64,000 bases of DNA, from NCBI GenBank assembly GCA_019633425.1, contig WSUB01000069.1, forward strand, positions 62,001 through 126,000, read 5' to 3'. Below are positions 22,256 through 33,597 of the stretch, piece by piece (the first letter of the stretch is position 1; each line of letters starts with the position of its first letter). The DNA is from Tulasnella sp. 424 (lineage: Eukaryota > Basidiomycota > Agaricomycetes > Cantharellales > Tulasnellaceae). The translations under genes were made by a program, and so were the position numbers. Below the pieces are notes generated by a model. That model was not told the DNA's origin, did no database searches, and was given only the letters and a program-made list of their open reading frames with translations.

Positions 22256-23257
22256 ATGTATGCTTCCGCCAGCACCTCCAAAGCCCCGCCTCCCCAGCCA
22301 CCAGTAGATCCGGGACAACACGAGGCTTATTAGGGATCAGCTTAGTCAGCTCCGTTTGGATGACATGATCTTCCCCGCCCACCAAAAGCAAGTCGAGCTT
22401 GGTGACCTCATCTTAGATGAGCCTATTCGCAGGACTAGGCTCTCCATCCCCAAACTCTTCCACCTATTCGGGCATATCGTCGCCACATGGAGATATCGCT
22501 GTCCGACACCATGGTCCTCCATCGCGCCGCGGTCGTACGCGAATTAACGTCTCCGGGACTTGGCACCCTCTTCACTCCCAACTCAGGTACCTAAGAAGTG
22601 TTCAACTTTTGACCTCTGACTGACCGCCGTTGAGCTGCCTCTAGATATTCGCGAGCGCTTCTCCATGTCCACTTTTGCCTCCAAAGCTTCAGCGATTCTT
22701 CTTGCTGTCTACCTTTGGCGCCTCGTCTCGAAGAACCCCATCCTCTTGTGGATCTATGGCTGAATCTTTGACCGTGCTTCCGGTGGACTTGATCTCGTCA
22801 ATGCGAGTAAGTCGGATCCGATCCCGGAAAAGGCTAATTTGTCTGCTAACGTCGAGATTGCCCCTACCGACCAGTGAACCCTAAACCATTCAAGAATCCA
22901 ACCCAGCGTCACGCGGACACCGCCAAAGAGAAGCTTTCCGCCGGTCCCAACCCCAAAGAGTATCAGGCCCGCAGATTCAGAAGTCTTAACATCGCCAATA
23001 CGCTGTACGTTCAGGTGCCCAATAGCTGCCCAACTACCAAACAACCATCGACTGACTGCCTACCGTCTGTTTTCCTTGTCACCTTAGGCTCCAGCTCTGT
23101 GATATATGAACGCTCCAACAAAGCTAGCATCAAAGCAACCAAACACATTCAAGCACCAATTCCCGAAGCCGGCGCCCTGACCAACAAAATGGGCTCAATC
23201 CCTCGATTCAACATCGCCTCTCCTTTCGTCAACTCCGCCGGAACGCTCCTGACGTGA
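22256..23257 (+). pseudogene. lipase 5' fragment, degenerate
   Basis: Related to the intact lipase-like gene at 62586. It starts ATGTATGCTTCCGCC but shifts frame within about 25 codons and stops. The later exons are recognisable up to YERSNKASIKATKHIQAP and IASPFVNSAGTLLT. At about 23257 lipase sequence ends and GH38 sequence begins. The catalytic half of the lipase is absent. Confidence 0.75.
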
Positions 23258-23725
23258 ACGTTACAAATTCTTGAAGTACTAGTTTATGTAACTCTTTCCT
23301 TCTCGCACTCAAACTTCCTCTCAATATACACAGCGAGACCACTTACTACGAATACGCCTTTCACCGAGTCTCGCGACCGATCCACGTGGTATGACGACTC
23401 TGACTCTAAAACAATTTGGGTATCTTCATCCAAATATCCCTTCAGAACGTAACCGAGGAAGCGGCCAAACTTGACGTTTGCGGTCACCGGTGCACCGTTA
23501 TGCCGACTCATGCGAGTTCGGCTATGACGTTACGCTCTTTACGGAATCCAAATACGGCTATGCTACGACTGGCAATGGCCTGAGAGTGTCACTTTTTCCT
23601 GGTCCGACATATTCAGACTCAAAACAAGATCAAGGTGGTAAGCACAGATGAGGGGTGGTCGCTCACGAGCTGCATCAGAGCATCAATTTTTATGGGCCGT
23701 TCTGCCGCACAAGGGGCATTTCTGC
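23258..23725 (+). pseudogene. GH38 alpha-mannosidase 3' fragment
   Basis: The match to the parental gene starts at the exon encoding RHKFLK and continues through the exons at parental positions 1423-1800 (GHRCTVMPTHASSAMT-like frames, CGHR and ESKYGYATTGNGLR). It ends just after the cgcacaaggggcatttct motif, where it joins spacer sequence. Frames are broken, and it is non-functional. Confidence 0.75.
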
Positions 23726-24100
23726 GAGTCCGGTGCTTTTATATGATTTCTTACTTGTCCAACGGAGGCTCCATTCGTGAGCCAAGCCGATTCCTTTCCC
23801 TGCGTTCTCCCGGCCGTCCCCACATCTACAGCGCCTAGGGCAACGACTGGCAACAGTCCTCCTTTCGAGCCAAGGGGACCATTTCGAGATCGCTTGTTGC
23901 GACACCACACAATGATATTCTAGTGCAGCTTCTACAATATCTAACGAGACTTCTTAAGGTCTAGTAGTGAATACAGGGGCCGATCTTGTCTGGCTGTGAG
24001 GATATAAGGTGTGAAGTGTCAACCAGTGTGTCGTTCTCGGTTGAACTGTTCCATTGAACAATCAAAATAGTATCCGATCAGACAGTTTCTGAATGAGGGG
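23726..24100. other. spacer before DUF6535 copy 4
   Basis: Matches the unit spacer (ttccattcgtgagccaagccg near 23770) that lies between the GH38 fragment and the DUF6535 3' end. The secreted-protein gene is deleted from this unit. Nothing coding is seen. Confidence 0.5.
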
Positions 24101-26549
24101 CTATCCCTCAACATGTGGGCACCAACCCAGCTCCGGGTCCCGGTGTAGTCTTCCAGGGCTCTGCGATTGAGACGATTCAGTAATGGAACATTCTGGCCCA
24201 TTTGATCGTTAACAAACCTTTGCGCATCCACCCATGTTCAACCATGTGTCAAACTCGTGGCATTCGCGCTCGAAAGCGGCGGTCTCATCAGCGGTGTAAC
24301 TTCTCTGGATTCGGACCAGCAACCGTCGAAAACGATCCAGAGTGACACGGTTCTCGGGGTGGCCTGGTTCCTGGGCGGCGGCAGATTTCCGGATGAATTC
24401 AAGAGTTTCAGTTAGGGATTTAAGCAGAGGGCGAAGTTCCCAGCTAAGCAGGTCGGATTATAAGAAGGTCTCGCGCTCGCTCGTCACTTCAACCACTTAC
24501 TAGGCCACACCACGCCCAAATGTGAGCAAAATTGATCCAACCCATTGATCTCTATGCGCTCGCAATTGCCCCCGATAACGAAGCGGGGTTGACGCCAGTC
24601 GGATATCCAACTCGAGAGCTTGCAATAGGACCACCGCTGAAGCAAAGACTTTGCGCATGTCAAGATCTTCTAGTCTACACGCATGACGAAGGACATCTAT
24701 GCAGAGTTTATAGGACTTAGATCGGGTAAATTCCGTGCTATCCCAGGATTTGGAGGACGGTCGGAGAGCTTCTGAAAGAAATGGCACTTGGCTCACGGTT
24801 TTGCGGCTGCGGTCGAATTGTAAGCGCCACCAATCAAGAGAGGACACTAAGGTAAAGCTCACCCTTGATACGTAAGCTTCGCTAACTCAAATAGTCGATG
24901 AGGTAATGGGTCTCTTGGATTCTCTCCAGTATCCCATTCATGACGTACTATGGACATCTTGACTGCAACTGCTAGGGTGCATAGTAATTGGTGAGATGGG
25001 GTAAATTTAACAAGAGCTTCCGGAGAATAGTCTACGCCTAAGACGAGTGATGAAAGCGACAGTCCAAGAAGTCGCAGACTACTGACATGCGTTAGGTCTC
25101 TATCCCACAAGTGCCGTTCCAACCCCACATGGAAGGCAATAGCCCTAACGTGTGAGGATAACTCCTTCGTGATTAATACACCTTGCTCAGGAGCTTCAAT
25201 CATCCAGTGTCGGTACCCAGGAGGTTCTAAGTCCGCTACGGTACCCACGGAGAGCGCCATATGAACGATGGCACCAGCAAACGCTTTCACAGCCACATCG
25301 GACATAGTCCGCAGCCGAGTGGGTAAAGTGTTCCGAGCAACGCGGAAGGTCGAAAATAGGTAATGAAGCCGGGCGAAAAATTCAGCGTCGTTGAGAAGCT
25401 GTAGCAAGCTCTCGTTGTCATCTATGGCACAGAGATTTATCGCAGCATAGATAAGTGCGGCAGTATGTTCCGATGTGAGGATGATACGCTTCAGTAAAGC
25501 GACTTTCAAATCATTAGTCGTTTCCACTTTTCGGCTGAGCCAGGTTAGCCCGCGAGATGTGATCTCTTGTGCCGACTTCCGCGATCTCGTTTTCAAGTCC
25601 TCGGGCGGTTGCCTTTGGCGCCTGAAGGAGACGGTGTCTCGTTCCTGGGGGTGACTCCCCAAGACTTCTTCAAAGTAGGTTTTCAAAAAGATGAAACCCC
25701 ACACGAAGGCTACGACCAATGGCTTCATTCGATCCACAGTCCAGCAGAGAAGATGTGAAAGGGGGCTCTGGTACGGGCACATCCGGTCCCACGTCGCACA
25801 TACCGCCGCTCCAACTGTAATTGCGAGAGCTGCCCCCACAACCGCGGCAACCACGGATGACATGGACCCGCTGATAGTGCGCAAGTAGAGGACGAAGGAA
25901 ATGCAGAAAATGACTAGTCCGACTTGGAGAAGACTCGGGAGAATATCGTCGAGAACGAGTTCCAACCGCCAGCGCTGGGCCCCCAATTGCCTGCGGAGTT
26001 GCTCGTTCCGCTGGTGCTCGGCACCTCCACCACTGCGCTTCCGATAGTACACGAGCCATTGTTGACCGAGTACCGCGAGGAAGGACGACATGAGTGCGCA
26101 CGTCAAGCTTACTGCGAACAAGACGTTAACGGGGTAAATTGCGGAAGGAGGGGAGAAGGAAGCGGATGGAAGGTCCGCTTCGGAGTTAATGGTCGTATTC
26201 CCTCCTTTGACCAATTGCAATAGTAATGCGTTCGTATCATCGGCCGGGTCGGCGCTCATCATGGGAAGGGTGAGCGCGAGAAATGCAGAATTGACCCCGG
26301 CAAAGAGACCGGCCTGGGAATCAGAGCGACTCTTTCAGTATAGACACACGCCAAGGAAAGATGATAGCACTGTACGAATATGAGGAGACTGTCAAGCTGG
26401 GCCTTGAGCCGTTTGGTGAGGTCTTCGTCCAGTTCATCTGCTAACTGGTCGTAGTAATGGTAGAACTTCCCACCGTCTTGCCCAAACTGAAGGGGAATAT
26501 CGGGAAGTTCAGTAAGTGGTTGCTCGAAAACGTGCGTTGCTGTGTTCAT
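24101..26549 (-). CDS. DUF6535 membrane protein, copy 4, intact (738 aa)
   Basis: Exons on the minus strand are 26549-26376, 26313-24863, 24806-24501, 24443-24218 and 24160-24101, 2217 nt in phase. It starts MNTATHVFEQPLTELP. Membrane segments and the basic loop are as in copy 2, but SSVVAAVVGAALAITV replaces the usual STVVAAVVG. The variable segment after the fifth membrane helix reads GSHPQERDTVSFRRQRQ. Exon 4 has YTADETAAFERECHEFDTW. The protein ends with the short conserved exon-5 tail RDPELGWCPHVEG and a TAG at 24101-24103. No defect was found. Confidence 0.87.
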
Positions 26550-27544
26550 CGAAGAGCCAAGAATATGTCGGGGTGATGGTAGAGAATGGGGCAAACCACA
26601 TGGCCACGAGGTAGGGGTGCGCTGCGATTTGCTTACTCAATCACCCCCAAATGGACCCCCCCCCCCCCGAGACTTTGCGGCAACAATTAAAACGCTCGTG
26701 GTCACCAACCGCCTTCCTACGACGAAAGCCACTTTGGCCGAATACATGTGGATCGATTTCTCCTGCAAATCTCCTTGGCGGATCATCACCGTGTCGGGAC
26801 GCTTGATCACATTCTACGTCATGCATCCATTTTCATAGCCCCAACGCTTGGCCTTGAGACTATTACCGATCCATCCTGCGGCCCGCGTCAAAAAAGGCTC
26901 TGTAGAGAATATGCCTACCTAATCAACACTATAGATTCCCTCATTTTCAATTTGTCGAAGGAGTCGAGAGATTCATGTCCATTTGTTCCCTCCTTCGGGG
27001 CGTTGTGTTTGCCTCTCGAATTGTTTCTGTCGCGCTCTCAGATCCGGCATTCTAATCATGCAAGCCCGACAATTGGCTTTCTATCGGGCGCGGCTTTACC
27101 CTTTCTCAGAAGCCCCGATGCAAGAAATGGTTGGGTCCTGATCTGCCACGTGACCATTCAGGGACTCCACGCGGCTTTGAACGTCTCCCAAGCTTTCGAG
27201 CTCCGCTGTCACTCGAGATAGCTCCACTCTTTCAAACCCTACAGTATCTCCAGAACTCCAACTGGAGGCGCCCCTCGATGACCTACACATGACACTGAGA
27301 AAACGATTGCCACCGGCTCTCGGCCCGAACGAATTCCGGACGAATTCTTGATCTCTCCGCCACTCATTGTTCCAAAGGATAAAATTGTGACAACACACCC
27401 GCGCCAAGCTTATTGCCCCAAGAAATCCGTCCCCAATCTCCTCTCCTCCATTATACTTCCCGGCGCAGAGACCCCCCAGCTCCTCTCTTTACCCGAACGT
27501 CCGTGTTCACCTCTTCTCCCGATCTCACACCCCATACCAATTGC
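26550..27544. promoter_or_regulatory. divergent intergenic region, DUF6535 copy 4 / lipase fragment
   Basis: Carries the DUF6535-proximal block near 26715-26760 and a CACGTG box at 27147-27152. A run of 13 C lies at 26656-26668, and a weakened TATA-like box near 27450. No conserved ORF. Confidence 0.5.
27147..27152. promoter_or_regulatory. CACGTG E-box
   Basis: Same position and flanks (tgccacgtgaccattcaggg) as in the other units. Confidence 0.45.
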
Positions 27545-28535
27545 CGTGGACGCTTCCGCCGGCAGCGCGAAGGAGCGCCTCCCCAGCCACCAGTCCACCC
27601 GGAACACCCCGAGACTTACATAACTAGGATCAGCTTCGTCAGCTTCGTTGGATGACATGGCTTCTCTCTCCACCGGCAAAAGCAAGTCCAGTTTGGCCTC
27701 CCCATCCTCGGCGAGTCTATTGGCGGGATTGGGCTCTCTATCCACAAACTCTTCCACCCCTTCTAGGATCTCGTCGCTACATGGGGAGATATCGCTGTCT
27801 AACACCATGGTTCCTCCGTCGTGCCGTGGTCGGACGCACTAACGTCTCCCGGATTTAGCACCCTCTTCAATTCTAATTCAGGTACCTAAAAATTGTTCAA
27901 CTGCTGACCTCTGACTGAAAGCCGTTGAACTGCTCCCATATATCGGCGACCGCTTCTCCATGTCCACTCTCACTCCAAAGCTTCAGCCATTCTCTTGTTG
28001 TTTAGCTTTGGTGCCTCGTCTCGAAGAACCCCATCCTCGTGTGGATCTATGGCCAACTTGAGGTGGAATTAATCTCGTCAATGCGAATAGGTCGGATCCG
28101 TTCCCCGAGAAGGCTCGTTCCCCTGCTGTCGTCGAGATCGTCCCTACCCGCCAGTGAACCCTGAACCCTTCAAGAACCCACTCAGCGTCAGGCCGGCACT
28201 CCCGAAGAGAAGCTCCCCGTCGCTCCCGACCGCAAGGAGTATCAGGCCCGCTCGTTAAGAAGTCTCGACATGGCCAATATGCTGTACGTTCAGGTGCTCG
28301 ACGACTCCCAAAATACTAGACAACCACCGACTGTCCGTCTATCGTCTGTTTTCTTTGTCACCTTGGACTCTAGTTCTCTGATGTATGAACGCTCCAACAA
28401 AGGGACCATCAAACCAATCAAAGACATTGAAGCCCAAACCGCCAAAGTCGACGCCATCACGCACAACATGGGTTCCAACCCTCTATTCAACATCGCCGCA
28501 CCTTTCGTCAACTTCGCCGAAACACTCCTAGCGTG
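27545..28535 (+). pseudogene. lipase 5' fragment, degenerate
   Basis: The start codon has changed from ATG to GTG (gccgtggacgcttcc). Later parts recognisable are NMLYVQVLDDSQ-like leader sequence around the fourth intron, MYERSNKGTIKPIKDIEAQ and the final LFNIAAPFVNFAETLLA. It then joins GH38 sequence at about 28536. Several frameshifts; no catalytic half. Confidence 0.75.
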
Positions 28536-29332
28536 AAACTCACAAGCTCTTGAAGCACTCGTGTACGCTTTCCTTCGCATAGATGACGATCGACTCTTAA
28601 CAGTAACTCTTTCATTATCGCAGTCGAGCTTCCTCTCGATATACGAGGCGAGAGTGCTTCCCACTAATACCCCTTTCGCCGAGTCTCGCGACCGATCCAC
28701 AATATACGACGACTCTGACTCTACAGCAAAATCAGGTAGCTTCATTCATATCCCCTCTTTCAGAACACAACCAAGTAAGCGACCAATTACGGTCACCGTT
28801 GCGTCAACTTATGCGGGTTCGATTATGACGTTGCGCTCTTCGCGGAATCCCAATACGGCTATGCTACGATCGGTAGTGGCCTGGGAGTGTCACTTCTTCG
28901 TGGTCTGACATCTCCATACTCAGAGTAAGATCAAGGCGGTGAGGCGGTAAGCACGTGTTTCCGCCCTTCAAACGAGGGTGGTCGCTTACGAGTTGCATCA
29001 ATTTTCCGTTCTGCCGCACAAGGGGCATTTCTTCAAGTCGGACGTCGTCAAAGCCGCCTATGCATTTAACTCACCACCTCCGGGTGAGTTTATATGCGGT
29101 TCTAAAACGACCTCGGAACGATTGGGCTAACTGATGCTTGGGGTAGTCCGACAACGTGTCGTGAGGAACACCGAACCACTCCTCCACACTCCACCTTCCA
29201 TCGTTGAAGGAGCTTCTGATCTCATTTTCGACACTGCGAAACGGGGTGCCGATGACGACTTCTCGTGTTCCTCGACGGATAAGACTTTGGTTTTGCGTCC
29301 GTCCCACGATCAGGATGGAAGCACGCCGTGAA
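28536..29332 (+). pseudogene. GH38 alpha-mannosidase 3' fragment
   Basis: Longer than the 23.3-kb fragment. It runs from the KFLK exon through the LPHKGHFFKSDVVKAAYAFNSPPP exon to FDTAKRGADDDFSCSSTDKT and stops where the last but one exon ends, at about 29332. It is then joined directly to intron 1 and exon 1 of a secreted-protein relic. Part of the CGHRYADL exon has been lost and the frame is broken. Confidence 0.75.
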
Positions 29333-29556
29333 GAGATCAGTAAATACGACATTCGACTGTAGTCCCAGATGCTTACGAAGTGGGAGAGACGGTGCCTCAA
29401 GCTGGATTCCGGTGTTTAGTATGATGGGCGCGAAAGAGTAGGGTTGGATGTCGCGGGATACACTCGTTGAGACGGAACGGTCGGCGAGTGGAGCTGGAGT
29501 TGCGTAGAAGAAGCCAAGGAAAGGGAAGGAAGAAGAGCGAGAGTTAGCTTGTACAG
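29333..29556 (-). pseudogene. secreted-protein gene relic, exon 1 and part of intron 1
   Basis: The minus strand encodes FYATPAPLADRSVSTSVSRD, then SFAPIILNTGIQLEAPSLPL before a GTAAGC donor. The initiating ATG of the parent is CTG here. Exons 2-4 are missing because intron 1 is joined to the GH38 fragment. Confidence 0.7.
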
Positions 29557-30267
29557 CTGAACTGAGATGCTCAAAAGAGTGGGTGCGGTCAAATAATAGC
29601 GTCGGCACAGCTTGCGAGGTCAAGGAACGTATGAGGAATGAAGTTTTTCGCGAACTGAATACACGTACTCCGCAATATTGGAATTTCTTCCTCCAAAAGG
29701 ACAAAGCAAGGCGTATCAATCCACGATGTCGGTTGGCGGTGGAGAAGGACGTCAATTGTGTTTCGTAACAACGGGTCTGTCGGGGGCCTCCGCCAAGGAT
29801 CGACATCGCCCCAGCCAGTCCTGCCCAGTTACGTATATTTCCGGGAACACATGATTTAACACATATCAGCGTCAGTTTTGACGCCTCCAATGAGCTTATC
29901 TGTTGCACCCCCAGTGGACGCCCCATGTTGTGGGCCAAGCCTTTCCTTTTCCCAGAACGCCCTCCGCGATACTCAACGCGGAAGGAAACGTGAAATATTG
30001 CGCAACAGACCTCCTGTTGAATCAAAAGGAGCTTTTCTACAACGCTCTTTTCCGCACCACACAACGATAGTCGAGTGCAGCTTCTACGACGTTTAACGAA
30101 ACTCTTATGTAAGGTTTAGCGGCGACTGATTCCAGTGCTCGATGCTTTGGCTGCGAAGACGACGCGTAGGCAGTCAACCGGAGTGCCCATCTAAGCTAGT
30201 TGTACAGTCCATTAAAACAGAAATCGGGTCCAATCAGATACTCTCGTCTGCGCTGGACATGGAGGGG
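29557..30267. other. spacer before DUF6535 copy 5
   Basis: Matches 3470-4160 and 58383-59090. A long minus-strand open frame crosses this region and the neighbouring relics, but it has no ATG near its start, so I do not call it a gene. Otherwise nothing coding is seen. Confidence 0.45.
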
Positions 30268-32913
30268 CTACCCTTCAACATATGAGCACCAACCCAGCTC
30301 CGGGTCTCGGTTTCGTCGTCCAGGGCTCTGCCACCAGACGATTCAGTGATTTAGCACTTTGGTCCATTGATAATGAACCCACCTTTGCGCATCCTCCCAT
30401 GTTTATCCATGTCTCAAACTGGTGGCATTCGCGCTTTAAAGCGTCGATGAACCCGACCTCTTCGGCGTATTCGGCGCCGTAGATTCTCTGTATTCTAACC
30501 AGCAACCGTCGAAAACAATCCAGAGTGGCCCCGTTCTCGGGGTGGCCTGGCCCCTGGGCGGCAGCAGATTCCCGGATGAATTTAAGCGTTTCAGTTAGAG
30601 ATTTAAGCAGAGAGAGAAGTGCCCGGCTAAGGAGGTCGGGTTATAAGATAGTGCTCGTACTCGCCCGTCACTTCAAACACGTACTCGACAATATGGGCCT
30701 CCAATCTGAGCAAAATCAATCCAAACCATTGATCTCTGTGCGCTCGCAGTTGCCCTCGATAGCGAGGCGGGGTTGACGCCAGTCGACTATCCAATTCGAG
30801 AGCTTGCAATAGGACCCCTGCTGGGACTAAGACTTTACCCAGGTCTAGATCTTTCAGTCCACATGCATGACGAAGCACATGCATGCAGAGTTTGTAGGAC
30901 TCAGATCGAGTAAATCCAGTCCCATCCCAAGATTCGGAGGAGGGTCGAAGGGCTTCCGAAAGAAATGGCACTTCCTTCACGTAGTTCCGGCTGTAGTTGA
31001 ATCGTAAGCGCAAGTCGAGAGAGGACACTGAGGGAAATCTCACCCTTGATACGTGGCCTTCGCCAACTCAAATAGTCGATGAGGTAATGCGCCTTTCGGA
31101 TTCTCTCCGGTATCCCATTGATGACGTACTATGGACATTTTGACCGCTAACACTAGGGTGCATAATAGTTGGTGAGATGTGGAACAGGTGGCAAGAAATT
31201 CCGCCTCGTTTTGCAGTCTCCCCCGATCGAAGAATGATGGAAGCAAACGTCCGAGGAGTCGCGGACCGCTGACATGCTTCAGGTCTCCATCCAACAAGTG
31301 CTGTTCCAACTTTGCATTGTTGGCGATTTTAAAGTCGTGGAGCATTACCCCCTGCGGCAGCTCTACTACAGGCGTGAAGCCTTCGATCATCTGGTGCCGG
31401 GATCCCGGAGGCACCAGGTCTGCGATGGTACCCACCGAGAGCGCGATGTGAAGGATGGCGGCAGCAAACGCTTTGACAGCAACCTCGGACATAGTCCGCA
31501 GCGGAGGGGGTAAAGCCGCCTGATATACCCGACATATCGAAAACTGGTCATGAAGCCGGCCGAAAAATTCAGCGTCGGTGAGAAGCTTTTGCAAGCTCTT
31601 ATTCTCATTTATGGCGCAGAGGTTGGTCGCAGCATAGATGAGGGCCGCAATATGTTCCGACGTGAGGATTACACGCTTCAGTGAAGCGACCTGCAAATCA
31701 TCGGCCGTTTCCACTTTTCGGGTTAGCCCGCGAGATGTGATCTCCTGCGCCGACTTCCACGATCTCGTTTTCACGTCCTCGGGCGGTCGGATGTCGCGGC
31801 CGAAGGGGACATCTGAACACGTGTCTGGTTCCTGGTGGCCACTCCGCAAGACGTCTCCAAAGTAAGTTTTCAGAAAGATGAAGCCCCACACAAATGCTAC
31901 GGCCAAGGGCTTGATTCGATCCCCGGCCCAGCAGAGAAGATGTGAGAGCGGGCTTTGGTACGGGCACGTCCGGTCCCATGTTGCACATACTGCCGCTCCG
32001 ATTGCAATTAAAAGGGCTGTCCCTACAAGCGCGGCAACCACGATCGACATGGATCCGCTGAGGGTACGCAGGTAGAGGACGAAGGAAATGCAGAAGATGA
32101 CTAGGCCGACTTGGAGAAGGCTCGGAAGGATATCGTCCAGAACGAGTTCCAACCGCCAGCGCTGGGCTCCCAATTGCCTGCGNNNNNNNNNNNNNNNNNN
32201 NNNNNNNNNNNNNNNNNNNNNNNNNNNNNNNNNNNNNNNNNNNNNNNNNNNNNNNNNNNNNNNNNNNNNNNNNNNNNNNNNNCCGACTTGGAGAAGGCTC
32301 GGAAGGATATCGTCCAGAACGAGTTCCAACCGCCAGCGCTGGGCTCCCAATTGCCTGCGGAGTTGCTCGCTCCGGTGATGCTCGGCACCTCCACCACTGC
32401 GCTTGCGATAGTATACGAGCCATTGCTGACCGAGTACCGCGAGGAAGGACGACATGAGGGCGCACGTCAAGCTTACTGCGAGCAAGACATTGACCGGGTA
32501 AATTTCGGAAGGAGGGGAGAAGGAAGCGGATGGAAGGTCCGCTTCGGGATTAATGGTTGCATTTCCTCCTTTGACCAATTGTAGCAATAGGGCGTTCGTA
32601 TCATCGGCGGGGTCAGCGCTCATCATGGGAAGGGTGAGGGCGAGAAATGCAGAATTGACCCCGGCGAAGAGACCGGCCTAGAAACCAGAGCGACCTTTTT
32701 AGTATATACAGACCACAGGTGAGAATGAAAGTACTATACGAATATGAGGAGACTATCAAGCTGACACTTGAGCCGTTTGGTGAGGTCTTCGTCCAGTTCA
32801 TCTGCTAACTGATCGTAGTAATGGTAGAACTTCTCACCATCCTTCCCGAACTGAAGGGGAATATCGGGAAGTTCAGTAAGTGGCTGCTCTAAAACGTGCG
32901 TTGTTGTGTTCAT
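30268..32913 (-). CDS. DUF6535 membrane protein, copy 5, interrupted by an assembly gap
   Basis: Exons on the minus strand are 32913-32740, 32677-31044 (with a gap), 30990-30685, 30626-30383 and 30327-30268. Exon 2 holds 100 N at 32183-32282. The 77 bp before the gap (32106-32182) are repeated exactly after it (32283-32359). Removing the N run and one copy takes out 177 nt, a multiple of three, and gives exon 2 the family length (1457 nt) and a total of 2241 nt (746 aa). The repeated residues lie around ILPSLLQV, between the basic loop and the third membrane segment. Copy-specific changes are MNTTTHVLEQPL at the start, HHRSEQL in the basic loop, and a longer exon 4 (QRIYGAEYAEEVGFIDALK). It is intact apart from the gap. 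Confidence 0.82.
32183..32282. other. assembly gap (100 N) flanked by a 77-bp exact duplicate
   Basis: Exactly 100 N, the usual placeholder for a gap of unknown size. The 77 bases on each side are identical, so two overlapping contig ends were probably joined without being merged. Confidence 0.95.
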
Positions 32914-33597
32914 CGAAGAGTCAAGAATATGCAGGGGTGATGGTAGAGAATGGGGCAAACCACACGGACACGAGGTGGGAAGTACGCTGCGATCCGTGCA
33001 CGTTGCTTACTCAATCACCCCCAAATGGAGCCGCTTCGAGACTTTGCGGCAACAAAACACTTTTCAAACGCCTGTGGTCACCAACTGCCTTCCTACGACG
33101 AAACCCACTTTGGCCGAATCCATGTAGATCGAAGCAGTATCTCTGCCTGCAATCCCCTTGTCGGATCATCACCATGTCGGGACGTTCAACCACATTCAAA
33201 CTTCCACGTCACCCTGCCGATATTCATTGCCCTAGCGCCTAAGTAACCTCTAGGACTAGGGCTACGGAGGTTCCATTCGTAAGCCAAGCCGACTCCTTTT
33301 GCCCGCGTTCTTCAGCCCGTCCCCCGCATCCCAGGGCAACGACTCAACAGTCTTACTTTCGGATCAAGAGGGCCTTTTCAATATCGTTCGCTGTGACACC
33401 ACACAATTATATTTGAGTCCAGCTTCTAGGACATTCAACGAGACTTTTCAAAGTTTAGCAGTGAATACAGGGACCGATCTTGCTTTGGCTATGAGGATAC
33501 GATGTGAAGTCTCAACCAGAGTGTATTTCTCGGCTGAACTGGCCCATTGAGCAGTCAGTCGAGATAATTTTCGGTCAGACAGCTCCTTCCGGAGAGG
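32914..33597. other. shortened intergenic region between DUF6535 copies 5 and 6
   Basis: The copy 5 upstream block is present to about 33255. At that point it changes to the unit spacer (gaggttccattcgtaagccaagcc). Lipase, GH38 and secreted-protein pieces are deleted. No gene. Confidence 0.6.

Noticed and set aside
25800..26262. MMSADPADD as the start of the DUF6535 protein
   Set aside because: An upstream exon with canonical GT-AG joins in phase to AGLFAGVNSAFLALTLPMM in every copy and supplies the first part of the domain, so the true start is in exon 1.
26189..26383. Plus-strand ORFs antisense to DUF6535 exon 2 (also at 9068-9372, 25924-26223, 60950-61252 and elsewhere)
   Set aside because: They recur only because the minus-strand genes recur. 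They change length freely and lack any recognisable domain.
29222..30064. 280-codon minus-strand open frame, with a similar one at 58047-58688
   Set aside because: It crosses GH38, secreted-protein and spacer relics in one frame, has no ATG near its start and contains exon 1 plus intron 1 of the secreted-protein gene read as coding. It is open by chance.
32111..32584. ORFs running through the N block
   Set aside because: Open only because N cannot give stops. They are antisense shadows of copy 5.
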